64,000 bases of DNA from JABMMZ01 sp964438995 (GCA_964438995.1 CAYTMQ010000006.1:1-64000); one strand, 5' to 3'. Counted from the stretch's first letter, positions 17,149 through 26,396 are shown. The notes: generated by a model from the letters alone, not told the origin. Numbers and translations: made by a program.

Positions 17149-18240
17149 TTGAAAAAAATTCTCATTGTAGTAGGTACCCGACCAAATTTCATAAAAGTAA
17201 CGCGATTCAAACAAGTTGCTCAACAGTTCCCAAATCTTGATGTAAAGTTTGTTCATACCGGACAGCATTTTGATCAAAAAATGAGTCAGATATTTTTTGA
17301 TCAGTTCGACTTGCGTCCTGATTTTATGCTCAATATCGGTCAAGGCACACCCAATAGTCAGATGGCCAATGTGATGCTTGGACTTGAAAAAGTGTGTTTA
17401 GAGTATCAGCCAGATTTGTTAATGGTAGTGGGAGATGTCAATAGTACATTCTCTGCAGCATTAACTGGGAATAAGATGGGTATTAAAGTTGCCCACCTTG
17501 AAAGCGGTTTGAGAAGCTTTGATAGAGCAATGCCAGAAGAAATCAATCGACTACTTACTGACGAGATTGCTGATTATTTCTTTGTAACAGAACAAAGTGG
17601 TTTGGACCATCTTAAGCATGAAGGTAAAAATGCTTCATCTATATTCTTTGTTGGCAATACAATGATAGATAGTTTGGTGGCATTTGATGAGCAAGTTCAA
17701 GCCAGCACAGTATTAAACGATATGCAACTTGAGTCTAAGAAGTTTGTGTTGATGACAATGCACCGTCCGAGCAATGTTGATAGAGAAGAAGGTCTAGTTG
17801 TCTTGATTGAAATGATCAAGTCGATAACCACTTCATATAAATTGGTTTTCCCTATTCACCCTAGAACTGTAGCAAAATTGAAACAGTACAATTTATGGGC
17901 TGAGATAGAGCATTTAGAAGGATTGATTTTCTGTGAACCACTCGATTATTTCTCATTCCAAAAGTTGACAGCTGAATGCAAGTTTGTTGTTACAGACAGT
18001 GGCGGGATTCAAGAAGAGACAACTTACAGAGGCATTCCATGTTTGACATTGAGAAACAATACTGAGCGTCCGAGCACAGTTGATTTGGGTAGCAATGTAT
18101 TGGTGCCATATACCCTTGAAGATTTGAATCATTATATCCATCAAATCAATGAAGGAACATTCAAAAAGGGAGTAATTCCACCATTGTGGGATGGTAAAAG
18201 CACCGAGCGTATTATGGAAGTATTGAATGAAATACTCTAA
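17149..18240 (+). CDS. wecB: UDP-N-acetylglucosamine 2-epimerase (non-hydrolysing)
   Basis: 363 residues. The enzyme interconverts UDP-GlcNAc and UDP-ManNAc for surface polysaccharides. Seen: KILIVVGTRPNFIK at the start, VKFVHTGQHFDQKMS, VVGDVNSTFSAAL, the catalytic block HLESGLRSFDRAMPEE (about 114-129), TMHRPSN, and VTDSGGIQEETTYRGIPCLTLRNNTERP read as the conserved C-terminal family block. The start is a TTG at 17149, the only start that keeps the beta1 strand. It stands alone, not in a polysaccharide cluster, and ends in an AT-rich terminator-like hairpin shared with the archaemetzincin gene. Confidence 0.95.
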   Translation: MKKILIVVGTRPNFIKVTRFKQVAQQFPNLDVKFVHTGQHFDQKMSQIFFDQFDLRPDFMLNIGQGTPNSQMANVMLGLEKVCLEYQPDLLMVVGDVNSTFSAALTGNKMGIKVAHLESGLRSFDRAMPEEINRLLTDEIADYFFVTEQSGLDHLKHEGKNASSIFFVGNTMIDSLVAFDEQVQASTVLNDMQLESKKFVLMTMHRPSNVDREEGLVVLIEMIKSITTSYKLVFPIHPRTVAKLKQYNLWAEIEHLEGLIFCEPLDYFSFQKLTAECKFVVTDSGGIQEETTYRGIPCLTLRNNTERPSTVDLGSNVLVPYTLEDLNHYIHQINEGTFKKGVIPPLWDGKSTERIMEVLNEIL

Positions 18241-18241
18241 T

Positions 18242-18266
18242 TTGAGAATAATTTTCTCAATTTATT
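18242..18266. terminator. terminator-like hairpin between wecB and the archaemetzincin gene
   Basis: TTGAGAA (18242-18248) pairs with TTCTCAA (18254-18260), followed by TTTATT. The stem is AT-rich, so strength is uncertain. Confidence 0.5.
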
Positions 18267-18873
18267 AAGGCATATCAATGATTGTTTTGCATCGTTTGCA
18301 AAGCGTTCTTTTTGACCCTTCTACACTAGATAATTTCCCTTTAGCATCTTTCATAAGACAGCTTGTATCACCACAATGAGGCAAACCAAAATTGTGTCCT
18401 AATTCATGCAATGCAACGTTTTTGAGACGTGTAGGTAATTTGATGCTTTGATGGTCTTTTTTTAGTCTGAAAGTAGAGATGACATTGGCTTCTCCAGGGC
18501 AATAGCCCAATCCAAAAACACCCCAATCTGAATGTGATTTTACGGATGCCGCAATATCTTGATTGGTGATGCCGATAATGAAATCGATAGAATCAGGTTT
18601 GATAGATGAAAGGTGCTTCAATAAACTGTCTGCTCTATACCTGTTTCTACTTGGGTTATAAGCGAAATTGGGCAAAGTAGTTTGAGGCAATAAAACGACA
18701 CTAACTGAGTAGAATTTTTTTACATCTAGAGCAAGCGCTTTGGATAAAGAATCTAAGTTAGAATTCAGAGGCATTATGCCAACGACTATGTCAGGTTTAG
18801 GAGTTGTCGTTTTGTCAGATTGGCATGCACATAAAAGAAAAACCCACAGTAATAACAATTTATTGAGGTACAT
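18265..18873 (-). CDS. lipoprotein archaemetzincin-like zinc metallopeptidase
   Basis: 202 residues. The zinc signature of archaemetzincins (M54) is complete: HELGHNFGLPHC (156-167), Cys172 with the Met of the turn (Met174), and CKRC (192-195). It binds a catalytic zinc through three histidines and a structural zinc through four cysteines. The N-terminus is a lipoprotein signal with lipobox LLCAC (lipid on Cys17), so it is probably periplasmic or outer-membrane anchored, while many archaemetzincins lack a signal. I use the ATG at 18873; an ATG at 18891 would add MVITII. Substrate unknown. Convergent with wecB. Confidence 0.88.
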   Translation of the reverse strand: MYLNKLLLLWVFLLCACQSDKTTTPKPDIVVGIMPLNSNLDSLSKALALDVKKFYSVSVVLLPQTTLPNFAYNPSRNRYRADSLLKHLSSIKPDSIDFIIGITNQDIAASVKSHSDWGVFGLGYCPGEANVISTFRLKKDHQSIKLPTRLKNVALHELGHNFGLPHCGDTSCLMKDAKGKLSSVEGSKRTLCKRCKTIIDMP

Positions 18874-18918
18874 AATGATTGTTATTACCATGGATTTTCC
18901 ATGTATTTGAAAAAAAAA

Positions 18919-19563
18919 TTATTTATAAGAGAATGCTTTTAGAAGCATTTTCACTACCGCTTGTTTTTTGCTGTTGTGATTTTCAAGATGTTGGATTTGG
19001 TTGCTAATATTTTTCACCAATAAAGCAGATAAACCCATAGAATTTACTAGATCAATTAACATTTCAGAGAACTCATCAATTTCTTGTTGTGTTTTGTTAT
19101 CAACTGTTTTAGAAATGATGTTGCTGAGGTATTTAATTTCAGATTTTTTATATGGAGAATAGATTTCTTCAAAAGTGCTATTCAAATCTAAAATGTTCTC
19201 GTTAGATAAGCTAGTTAAACGAATTAAGTTAGCATATACTTGAGTTCTATTCCAAATGTATTTTAGAATCTTAGATTCGTTATCAGGCAATTCACTCAAA
19301 TCAGATTGTAATTTGTTAAGACCAATAGTTAGTTGGTTGTTTACAACTTGGATGAATAATTCTTCTTTGTTTTTAAAGTAATAGTACAATGCTGCTTTAT
19401 TGAAACCGATAGCTTCACCGATTTCATCTAAAGTTGTTTTGTTGAATCCGAATTTGATAAAACACTCAGTTGATTTTTCTAGGATTTCTTTACGTCTGGA
19501 GTCGTTTGTAGATGGTCTACCCGGCTTCCTTTTCTCGATTATATTTTCTATTGGAGTTTCCAT
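18919..19563 (-). CDS. TetR-family transcriptional regulator
   Basis: 214 residues. An N-terminal TetR DNA-binding domain (about 22-70) is seen in RRKEILEKSTECFIKFGFNKTTLDEIGEAIGFNKAALYYYFKNKEELF, quoted here as two adjoining family blocks; the C-terminal ligand domain is all-helical and not assignable. A basic AT-hook-like KRKPGRPS precedes the helix-turn-helix. I start it at the ATG at 19563 (METPIEN); the earlier start in frame lies upstream of the -7 box at 19579-19586. It is divergent from mreB, but no target is evident. Confidence 0.9.
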   Translation of the reverse strand: METPIENIIEKRKPGRPSTNDSRRKEILEKSTECFIKFGFNKTTLDEIGEAIGFNKAALYYYFKNKEELFIQVVNNQLTIGLNKLQSDLSELPDNESKILKYIWNRTQVYANLIRLTSLSNENILDLNSTFEEIYSPYKKSEIKYLSNIISKTVDNKTQQEIDEFSEMLIDLVNSMGLSALLVKNISNQIQHLENHNSKKQAVVKMLLKAFSYK

Positions 19564-19578
19564 TTTGCCTATTAATAT

Positions 19579-19586
19579 CAAATTTA
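19579..19586 (-). promoter_or_regulatory. -7 box of the TetR gene next to mreB
   Basis: TAAATTTG on the minus strand, 15 bases before the ATG at 19563. TGGCAC lies just upstream, but the GC of a sigma-54 -12 element is missing. Confidence 0.4.
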
Positions 19587-19702
19587 GTGCCAATAATTAA
19601 ATAATTGCTCTTGAAAAGTTAATTATTTTTTTCTAAGAAAAACATAAAATTTGATGATTTTATGTTTATTTTGCGGGTGCATATAACACTTTAATAAACG
19701 AA

Positions 19703-20728
19703 ATGGGATGGTTTAATTTTTTCACACAAGAGCTCGCGATTGATCTCGGTACTGCTAACACTTTAATTATTCACAAAGATCAGGTTGTTGTTGATGAGCC
19801 TTCCATTATCGCAATTGAAAGAAGTACTGGAAAAGTTATTGCTATTGGTCATGAAGCCATGCAGATGTATGGTAAAGAAAATGACAACATCAAAACCATT
19901 CGTCCATTAAAAGATGGTGTTATTGCCGACTTCCAAGCCGCTGAGCACATGATCAGAGGCATGATTAAAAAAATAAACAAATCTGGTAAAACTTTTTCAC
20001 CTCAGTTAAGAATGGTTATATGCATTCCATCAGGTATAACTGAAGTTGAAAAAAGAGCAGTTAAAGATAGTGCTGATAGAGCTGGAGGTAAAGAAGTTTA
20101 TATGATTCACGAGCCTATGGCAGCTGCTGTTGGTATCGGCATTGACGTTACAGAACCTATGGGTAATATGGTCATCGATATCGGAGGCGGAACAAGTGAG
20201 ATTGCTGTTATAGCATTAGGTGGTATCGTGTGTGATCAATCCATTCGTGTTGCGGGAGATGAATTCAATATGGATATCTCTGAATACATGAAGCGTCAAC
20301 ACAATTTACTATGTGGAGAAAGAACTGCTGAGAAAATTAAAATCAACGTTGGTTCTGCATTGACAGAATTGGATACACCACCTGAAGATTATGCAGTGTA
20401 TGGCAGGGACTTAATGACAGGTATACCAAAACAAGTATTTGTGTCATACTCAGAAATAGCTCTTGCACTTGACAAATCAATTGTTAAACTTGAAGAAGCT
20501 ATTTTGAAAGCTTTGGAAAATACACCTCCTGAATTGGCTGCTGATATTTATCAAACTGGTATTTATTTAACTGGTGGAGGAGCTCTTCTTAGAGGTCTTG
20601 ATAAACGATTAGCTGCTAAAACTAAATTGCCTGTTCACATTGCAGAAGACCCACTTAGAGCGGTTGTTCGCGGAACTGGTATTGCATTGAAAAATATTGG
20701 TAAATTCAAATTTTTAATGAATTCCTGA
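19703..20728 (+). CDS. mreB: rod shape-determining protein MreB
   Basis: 341 residues. MreB is the bacterial actin that guides lateral wall synthesis. Seen: an N-terminal amphipathic stretch MGWFNFFTQ, phosphate 1 IDLGTANTLI (14-23), AAEHMIRGMI, the connect/phosphate 2 region VIDIGGGTSEIAVIALGG, GDEFN, and adenosine-binding LTGGGALLRGLD near the end. It heads the mreBCD-mrdA-rodA operon, with 3 bases to mreC. Upstream, TTATTTTG near 19666-19673 is a near-match to a -7 box. Confidence 0.97.
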   Translation: MGWFNFFTQELAIDLGTANTLIIHKDQVVVDEPSIIAIERSTGKVIAIGHEAMQMYGKENDNIKTIRPLKDGVIADFQAAEHMIRGMIKKINKSGKTFSPQLRMVICIPSGITEVEKRAVKDSADRAGGKEVYMIHEPMAAAVGIGIDVTEPMGNMVIDIGGGTSEIAVIALGGIVCDQSIRVAGDEFNMDISEYMKRQHNLLCGERTAEKIKINVGSALTELDTPPEDYAVYGRDLMTGIPKQVFVSYSEIALALDKSIVKLEEAILKALENTPPELAADIYQTGIYLTGGGALLRGLDKRLAAKTKLPVHIAEDPLRAVVRGTGIALKNIGKFKFLMNS

Positions 20729-20731
20729 TAA

Positions 20732-21583
20732 ATGAATTCCATCTTTAAGTATTTAAGGAGCAAACTACATGTCCTCTTGTTTCTTGTGCTTGAAGTATTA
20801 TGCATTATCGCGATTTTCAGATTCAACTCTTACCAATCTTCATTCTACTATAGTAATACACGTACTTTAAGCACCAAGCTACACGAAATAAATAGTTCAT
20901 TGTTTGAGTACTTCGCTCTGTACAATAAAAATCAAGCTCTGTTTAATGAGAATTTGGAACTGCGAAGAAAATCTATGGAGAATTATTTGGTTGAATCTAA
21001 AGCAGTGTTTGAAGTTAAAGATACCGTTTACAAGCAACGTTATAAGTACTATCCAGCTCAGGTAATTACAAATTCTACTAATCGACAAAACAATTACATC
21101 ACCATTAACAGAGGCTCTAGTTCGGGTGTTAAGAAGGGTATGGGTGTGTTTTGTCCTGAAGGCATAGTAGGCACCATTACAGAAGTTTCTGAAAACTGCG
21201 CTATTGCTACATCTGTACTAAATACAAGTGGTTTTAAATTGGTGCCAAAAATAAAAGAGTTGAATTACACAAGAGGTACTTTGGTTTGGGATGGTAAAGA
21301 TCCCAATTATCTGGATTTAAAAGACGTTAATAAATATGAAGCCTTGAAAGTAGGTTATCACATTGTAACAAGTCCGTATTCTAAAAACTATCCAGAAGAT
21401 ATTCCTATTGGAGTTATAGAGAAAATTGAGAAATCATCTAAAGAGACATACTATAAAATTAGAGTCAAATCTGCTGTAAACTTTGGTAAGATTCAAAATG
21501 TTTATATCGTGATTGACATGTTTAAAGATGAAATTGACAAACTTGAAAAACAGGTTGAAGAACAACAAAAGAAAACAAAATGA
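20732..21583 (+). CDS. mreC: rod shape-determining protein MreC
   Basis: 283 residues. One transmembrane helix (about 12-30), then a periplasmic coiled coil (about 45-80) and the MreC beta-barrel domains with TINRGSSSGVKKGMGVFCPEGIVGTI, written as the family's diagnostic block around residues 118-145. MreC connects MreB to the penicillin-binding proteins in the periplasm. The C-terminus is Lys/Gln-rich and ends in the 4-base overlap with mreD (ATGA), consistent with translational coupling. Confidence 0.93.
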   Translation: MNSIFKYLRSKLHVLLFLVLEVLCIIAIFRFNSYQSSFYYSNTRTLSTKLHEINSSLFEYFALYNKNQALFNENLELRRKSMENYLVESKAVFEVKDTVYKQRYKYYPAQVITNSTNRQNNYITINRGSSSGVKKGMGVFCPEGIVGTITEVSENCAIATSVLNTSGFKLVPKIKELNYTRGTLVWDGKDPNYLDLKDVNKYEALKVGYHIVTSPYSKNYPEDIPIGVIEKIEKSSKETYYKIRVKSAVNFGKIQNVYIVIDMFKDEIDKLEKQVEEQQKKTK

Positions 21584-22110
21584 TTGTTTCAATATTAAAA
21601 TATTTAGGTCTATACATTTTTGTGCTATTGGTGCAATTGTTCATTCTGAATAATTTATTTATTGGAAGTTTTTATGGTTTTTTGTTTCAACCACAATTGA
21701 TAGTGATGTTTCTTCTTTTGCTGCCAACTTCAATGTCTCACGAATGGTTGATAGTTGTTTCTTTCATGGCAGGTTATATCTTTGATGTGTTCTTTGAGTC
21801 TTGGGGTGTTCATGCTGCTGTTGCTACTTTTATTGGCTACACCAGATATTATGCAACCAAAGAAGTTGAAACAGTTATTGCCGCAAGAGATGAAGACAAT
21901 CAAATCTGGACATCTAAAAAAGGCAATGCTTGGAAATGGACCTATTTCTTGACATTTATTGCAGTATATCATTTCTTGTTTTTATTGATAGAATCACACG
22001 GTTCAAATTTCTTTACAAGATTTTTACCTGGATTTGCAAGTAGTACAATAATTGCTTTCTTGCTTGTGTTAATATTTGAAAATCTTATTTATAAACCTGC
22101 AAGGAATTAA
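21580..22110 (+). CDS. mreD: rod shape-determining protein MreD
   Basis: 176 residues with five to six hydrophobic helices (about 5-25, 30-70, 75-90, 115-135, 145-165), the usual MreD topology in the inner membrane. MreD proteins have few fixed motifs; the call rests on size, topology and its place between mreC (4-base overlap) and the PBP2 gene (3-base gap). Confidence 0.9.
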   Translation: MIVSILKYLGLYIFVLLVQLFILNNLFIGSFYGFLFQPQLIVMFLLLLPTSMSHEWLIVVSFMAGYIFDVFFESWGVHAAVATFIGYTRYYATKEVETVIAARDEDNQIWTSKKGNAWKWTYFLTFIAVYHFLFLLIESHGSNFFTRFLPGFASSTIIAFLLVLIFENLIYKPARN

Positions 22111-22113
22111 CAT

Positions 22114-23991
22114 ATGGAAAAGAGTGGAAGATTATATGTTTTTCTCGGTGTATTGGTGCTTGTTGGAACAATCTTTATTACCAGATTGTTCTTTCTTCAA
22201 ATAGTTGATACCTCAAATTACTATAAAGCTCAGGCTTATGGTTCTAATGATATTACAATATACCCTGCAAGAGGTACTATTGTGGACAGAAATGGCAAAT
22301 TGATGGTGTACAACGATGCTAGCTACGATTTAATGGTTGTGCCCATGAACGCAAAGAATTTTGACAAAGTTGCTTTGTGTAAAGAATTGCTTATAGACAC
22401 CAACGAATTTAATAGACGCCTAAAAAAAGCAGCAAAATACAATCCTAGAGAAGCATCTGTTATATATAAAAACATTCCATTCCATTTGTATACTCGACTG
22501 CAAGAGGTGTTGTATCAATTCCCATCATTTTATATTGAAACAAAAATCGATAGAAGGTACAACATCAATGGCGCTGCCCATCTACTTGGCTATATGGGTG
22601 AGATCAATGAAAGAGATTTAGAAAGAGATACACAGAAGTATTACAAACCTGGAGATATAAAAGGCATAACTGGATTAGAAAAATCGTATGAAAAATATCT
22701 AAGAGGTATTAAAGGTCGCAAGGTTGTATTGGTAGACAAATTTAGTAAACAACAAGGCAGTTTTGCGGGAGGTAAATTTGATAGTATGCCGTATGCCGGA
22801 GAAAACATCATATCGGCAATCGACTTAGATTTACAAGTGTATGGTGAGCAGTTAATGGCCAATAAAATTGGTTCTGTTGTGGCAATAGAGCCTTCTACAG
22901 GTGAAGTTTTAAGCATTATTAACAATCCAAATTATGATCCCAATTTATTGGTTGGTCAGCAACGAAATAAGAATTTCAGCGCTTTGTTGTTAGATCCAAG
23001 TAAGCCTTTGTTTAATCGCGCATTAAAAGCGCCTTATCCACCTGGTTCAACATTTAAAACTGTTCAGGCATTGATAGGGTTGCAAGAAGGTGTTTTGACG
23101 CCAGCTACCAGATATCCTTGTCATGGAGGATATCATATGGGTTCAATAACTGTAGGTTGTCATGCTCATGGCTCTCCATTAGATTTAGAAAATAGTATAG
23201 CTAAAAGTTGCAATGCCTATTATTGTTATGTGTACAGAAGCATACTAGACAATCCAAACTACAACAGCGTTCAAGATGCTTATGTCAAATGGACCAAGTA
23301 TCTCAATAGTTTTGGTATTGGCATAAAGACTGGAATAGATTTGCCAGAAGAATCTCCAGGTATCGTAAAAAAGCCAGAGTATTTTGAAAGGGTATTTGGT
23401 AAAAACTGGCGTTCATCAAATGTTGTATCAATGTCAATCGGTCAGGGTGAAATAGGATTAACCCCACTTCAAATGGCCAATGTTGCAGCAATTATAGCCA
23501 ACAAAGGATTTTACTATACCCCTCATGTTGTTAAGTCGATAGGCGATAAACATTATGTGCCAGAATCATTTAAATTGAAACATTACACAATGGTTGAAAG
23601 CCGTTATTTTGATTCAGTTATAGCTGGTATGGCTAAAGTATGTATTCCTGGTGGTACAGCAGGTAGAACAGGCATAGAAGGCATTGAAATTTGCGGTAAA
23701 ACGGGTACAGCTCAAAATCCACATGGCGAAGATCACTCGATATTTATAGCATTTGCCCCAAGAGTGAATCCAAAAATTGCTATCTGTGTTATTGTAGAAA
23801 ATGGAGGATTTGGAGCTGATTACGCTGCTCCTATAGCCAACTTAATGATAGAGCGATATTTGTCTGCAGATAAGACATTGCCTAGTAAGAAACCTGATAT
23901 GCAAAAACGCATGTTGAATGCCAATCTAACTGGTAAAAAAATAAGTGCCTCAGATTCTCTAAAAGCTGCACAGCCTAAAGTCGTTCAATAA
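22114..23991 (+). CDS. mrdA: penicillin-binding protein 2 (peptidoglycan DD-transpeptidase)
   Basis: 625 residues. One N-terminal membrane helix (about 8-28), a dimerisation domain (PARGTIVDRNGKLMVYN, about 51-67), and a C-terminal transpeptidase domain with the three active-site motifs: SxxK S312TFK315, SxN S365CN367 and KTG K529TG531. PBP2 cross-links new wall during elongation together with the RodA glycosyltransferase encoded next. An extra cysteine-containing loop (PCHGGYHMGSITVGCHAHG, about 335-353) lies between the motifs. Its stop overlaps the rodA start (TAATG). Confidence 0.96.
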   Translation: MEKSGRLYVFLGVLVLVGTIFITRLFFLQIVDTSNYYKAQAYGSNDITIYPARGTIVDRNGKLMVYNDASYDLMVVPMNAKNFDKVALCKELLIDTNEFNRRLKKAAKYNPREASVIYKNIPFHLYTRLQEVLYQFPSFYIETKIDRRYNINGAAHLLGYMGEINERDLERDTQKYYKPGDIKGITGLEKSYEKYLRGIKGRKVVLVDKFSKQQGSFAGGKFDSMPYAGENIISAIDLDLQVYGEQLMANKIGSVVAIEPSTGEVLSIINNPNYDPNLLVGQQRNKNFSALLLDPSKPLFNRALKAPYPPGSTFKTVQALIGLQEGVLTPATRYPCHGGYHMGSITVGCHAHGSPLDLENSIAKSCNAYYCYVYRSILDNPNYNSVQDAYVKWTKYLNSFGIGIKTGIDLPEESPGIVKKPEYFERVFGKNWRSSNVVSMSIGQGEIGLTPLQMANVAAIIANKGFYYTPHVVKSIGDKHYVPESFKLKHYTMVESRYFDSVIAGMAKVCIPGGTAGRTGIEGIEICGKTGTAQNPHGEDHSIFIAFAPRVNPKIAICVIVENGGFGADYAAPIANLMIERYLSADKTLPSKKPDMQKRMLNANLTGKKISASDSLKAAQPKVVQ

Positions 23992-25328
23992 TGGAAGAGA
24001 AAATTCATATCGATTGGCTAACGGTTATATTGTACATATTGATAGTGTTATTTGGAGCTGTCAATATTTATTCAGCCAATAGTGGTGTCGACGAGCCCTT
24101 AGCACTCGACTTTTCTAAAGAATATGGTAAGCAGGTCATTTGGATTGGCGCTAGTGCATTGATTGTATTCTTGATATTATTAACCGATTTTAAGTTTTTT
24201 AATTTTTCAGCTTACGGCATTTATATCATCATCATTGGTATGTTGTTAGCCTTATTGGCTACAGGGTCTTTTAATAAAGGCGCCCAAGCTTGGTTTAAAA
24301 TAGGCGCTTTTAAGTTGCAACCAAGTGAATTCGCTAAATACGCTACTGCTCTTGCTCTTGCTAAATTTTTGGGCACCTTTGATGTGAAGTTTGAAGGCAA
24401 GAAAAATCAAATGATTTGTTTCGGAATCATTCTATTGCCAATGTTGCTGACATTGCTGCAAAATGATACAGGTTCTGCATTGGTATTCGCATGTTTTATA
24501 CTTGTATTGTTTAGAGAAGGATTGTCAGGGTGGTGGTTGATACTTGGACTTTATTTGGTTGTGGTATTTGTGTTGACGATTTTATATCCATCGCATTATA
24601 TACTTTTGATATTGTTGTTGATTGTTTCAGTTTTCATTTATTTCATTAGAAAACAGAAACAATTGATGTTTGTATCGGTGTTGATATTTCTGGCATCATC
24701 CATATATATCATCAGTTTGGATTTCGTGTTTTCAAAAGTCCTAAAACCTCACCAACAGCAAAGAATTCTTGTTACTTTAAACCAAGAAGTTGACGAGTAT
24801 TACGTCAAGAAATCTCAAGGGTTTAGTTTTTTTAAATTTGAAAAAAAGGAAGATGATAAGAAGAAGGATTCTAAGAGAGATTACAGTTATAATGTTAGGC
24901 AAGCAAAAATAAGTATTGGCGCTGGCAGATGGGTTGGAAATGGCTTTAATAATGGTACTCAAACCAAAGCCAAATTGGTGCCTGAACAACATACCGATTT
25001 TATTTTTTGTACAGTCGGTGAAGAATATGGATTTGTTGGTTCATCCATTTTTGTTATTGTTTATCTATTGTTTATTGGGAGGATTTTTTATCTAGCAGAG
25101 CGTCAAAAAAATGTGTTTTCTAGGGTATTTGGTTACAGCACCGGATCCATATTATTCTTCCACTTTTTTGTTAATATAGGTATGGCTATTGGAGTGTTGC
25201 CTGTTATTGGAATTCCGCTGCCATACATGAGTTATGGAGGTTCGTCACTGATCAGTTTTAGTATGTTGTTGTTTACTTTTCTAAAACTAGATGCCAATAG
25301 AGTTAACGAAATTTCAAGATTGAATTAA
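23991..25328 (+). CDS. rodA: rod shape-determining protein RodA (SEDS glycosyltransferase)
   Basis: 445 residues with about ten membrane helices. RodA polymerises lipid II together with PBP2. Seen: GAQAWFKIGAFKLQPSEFAKYA (the SEDS signature, about 101-122; cited as a block), LLQNDTGSALVF, the extracellular loop with VPEQHTDFIFCTVGEEYGFVGS and the late PYMSYGGSSLISF. The large loop carries a Lys/Asp/Glu-rich stretch (FEKKEDDKKKDSKRDYS, about 278-296) that makes the protein longer than E. coli RodA. Last gene of the operon; overlaps the convergent phosphatase gene by 4 bases. Confidence 0.95.
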   Translation: MEEKIHIDWLTVILYILIVLFGAVNIYSANSGVDEPLALDFSKEYGKQVIWIGASALIVFLILLTDFKFFNFSAYGIYIIIIGMLLALLATGSFNKGAQAWFKIGAFKLQPSEFAKYATALALAKFLGTFDVKFEGKKNQMICFGIILLPMLLTLLQNDTGSALVFACFILVLFREGLSGWWLILGLYLVVVFVLTILYPSHYILLILLLIVSVFIYFIRKQKQLMFVSVLIFLASSIYIISLDFVFSKVLKPHQQQRILVTLNQEVDEYYVKKSQGFSFFKFEKKEDDKKKDSKRDYSYNVRQAKISIGAGRWVGNGFNNGTQTKAKLVPEQHTDFIFCTVGEEYGFVGSSIFVIVYLLFIGRIFYLAERQKNVFSRVFGYSTGSILFFHFFVNIGMAIGVLPVIGIPLPYMSYGGSSLISFSMLLFTFLKLDANRVNEISRLN

Positions 25329-25972
25329 GATTGAAAATGCAATGTGTCATTGGCTTTGATCACATCAAAATGCTGACCATTGAAGGACAATTCATACAAA
25401 CACAAATTGGTATGTAACCACTTTTCCATTTCTTGTAAAGGCGTATTGGTTAATAAGCAGAGAAAACTTCTTAAAGCCCTTCCATGCATACAAATTAATA
25501 TGTGTTCTTCTTGAGGTTTTGACATAAGTTTTTGAAGACCGATATATTGTCTATTAAACATATCTAAAGGCGTTTCACCACCATCAACGGCAATGTCTAA
25601 TTTTCCTGAACTCCATTGGTCAACCATCGATTGATACAATTTTGCATTTTCAGGATTGCTTTGAGCGCCTTCCATAATGCCCCAATTGATTTCATTTAAT
25701 TCTTCCATAGCTGTGTGCGGAATACCTGATTGTATAAATCCATCTACACTTTGTATGGCTCTTTTTAATTTAGAGGTATAGATGTGATGGTAGGCTTGAT
25801 TTTGGTAGTGGTTAAAAAACAACTGAGCTTGATTCCTGCCGGTTTCGTTCAATTCACTATCAATGCCACTGCCTTGGATGATATTTTGCTTGTTGAAATC
25901 GGTTTGCCCATGCCTAATCAAATGAATGGTTTTTTGTATCTTCGCGCCTTTAAAATCTGTAATGAGCTCCAT
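25325..25972 (-). CDS. histidine phosphatase family protein
   Basis: 215 residues. The branch signature LIRHGQT (about 18-24) carries the phospho-accepting His, with later family residues HIYTSKLKRAIQS (about 57-69), EINWGIMEG and CMHGRALRSFL containing the second catalytic His. Members hydrolyse phosphate esters such as phosphoglycerate, alpha-ribazole phosphate or sugar phosphates; the substrate here cannot be told. The only in-frame ATG (25972) lies 10 bases inside the divergent menI gene, so the two start codons overlap head to head. Confidence 0.88.
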   Translation of the reverse strand: MELITDFKGAKIQKTIHLIRHGQTDFNKQNIIQGSGIDSELNETGRNQAQLFFNHYQNQAYHHIYTSKLKRAIQSVDGFIQSGIPHTAMEELNEINWGIMEGAQSNPENAKLYQSMVDQWSSGKLDIAVDGGETPLDMFNRQYIGLQKLMSKPQEEHILICMHGRALRSFLCLLTNTPLQEMEKWLHTNLCLYELSFNGQHFDVIKANDTLHFQS

Positions 25973-26396
25973 ATTTTACGATACTGCAAATATAAAGCTG
26001 GAATGGCTAAACGCCTATAATAAAGACACAATGGTTGAATATTTAGGCATTGAGTTTATAGAATTGGGTGAAGATTATTTAAAAGCAAAGATGCCTGTAA
26101 ATGGCAGAACTGTTCAACCATTAAGGATGTTAAATGGAGGCGCTAGTTTGGCGATGTCTGAATGTGTTGGCAGTATGGCTGCAAACTTAGTATTTGATAG
26201 AACCAAGTATGTAGCTTTGGGCTTAGATTTAAATGGGAATCATTTGCGACCAGTTATGGAAGGTTCTTGGGTATACGGCATAGCACGTCCTATTCATATT
26301 GGCAATACTACTCAGGTTTGGGAAATTCGCATTGAAACTGAGGATGGAAAGCTGGCCCATATTAGCCGTTTGACCATGGCTGTAAAAAACAGATAA
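25962..26396 (+). CDS. menI: hotdog-fold thioesterase, probable DHNA-CoA hydrolase
   Basis: 144 residues, a single hotdog domain of the PaaI/YdiI type: TMVEYLGIEFIELGEDYLKA, then PLRMLNGGASLAMSECVGS (54-72) with the catalytic Glu67. The residue before GG, normally His in YdiI/YbdB enzymes, is Asn58. It directly precedes menF with no gap, so hydrolysis of 1,4-dihydroxy-2-naphthoyl-CoA in menaquinone synthesis is the likely role (inference from context). Start chosen at the ATG at 25962; a near -7 match TATCTTCG is at 25937-25944. Confidence 0.82.
   Translation: MSSIFYDTANIKLEWLNAYNKDTMVEYLGIEFIELGEDYLKAKMPVNGRTVQPLRMLNGGASLAMSECVGSMAANLVFDRTKYVALGLDLNGNHLRPVMEGSWVYGIARPIHIGNTTQVWEIRIETEDGKLAHISRLTMAVKNR

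Noticed and set aside
19587..19605. Second sigma-54 site upstream of the TetR gene near mreB
   Set aside because: TGGCAC is present but the -12 position reads GA instead of the required GC, and a standard -7 box overlaps it.
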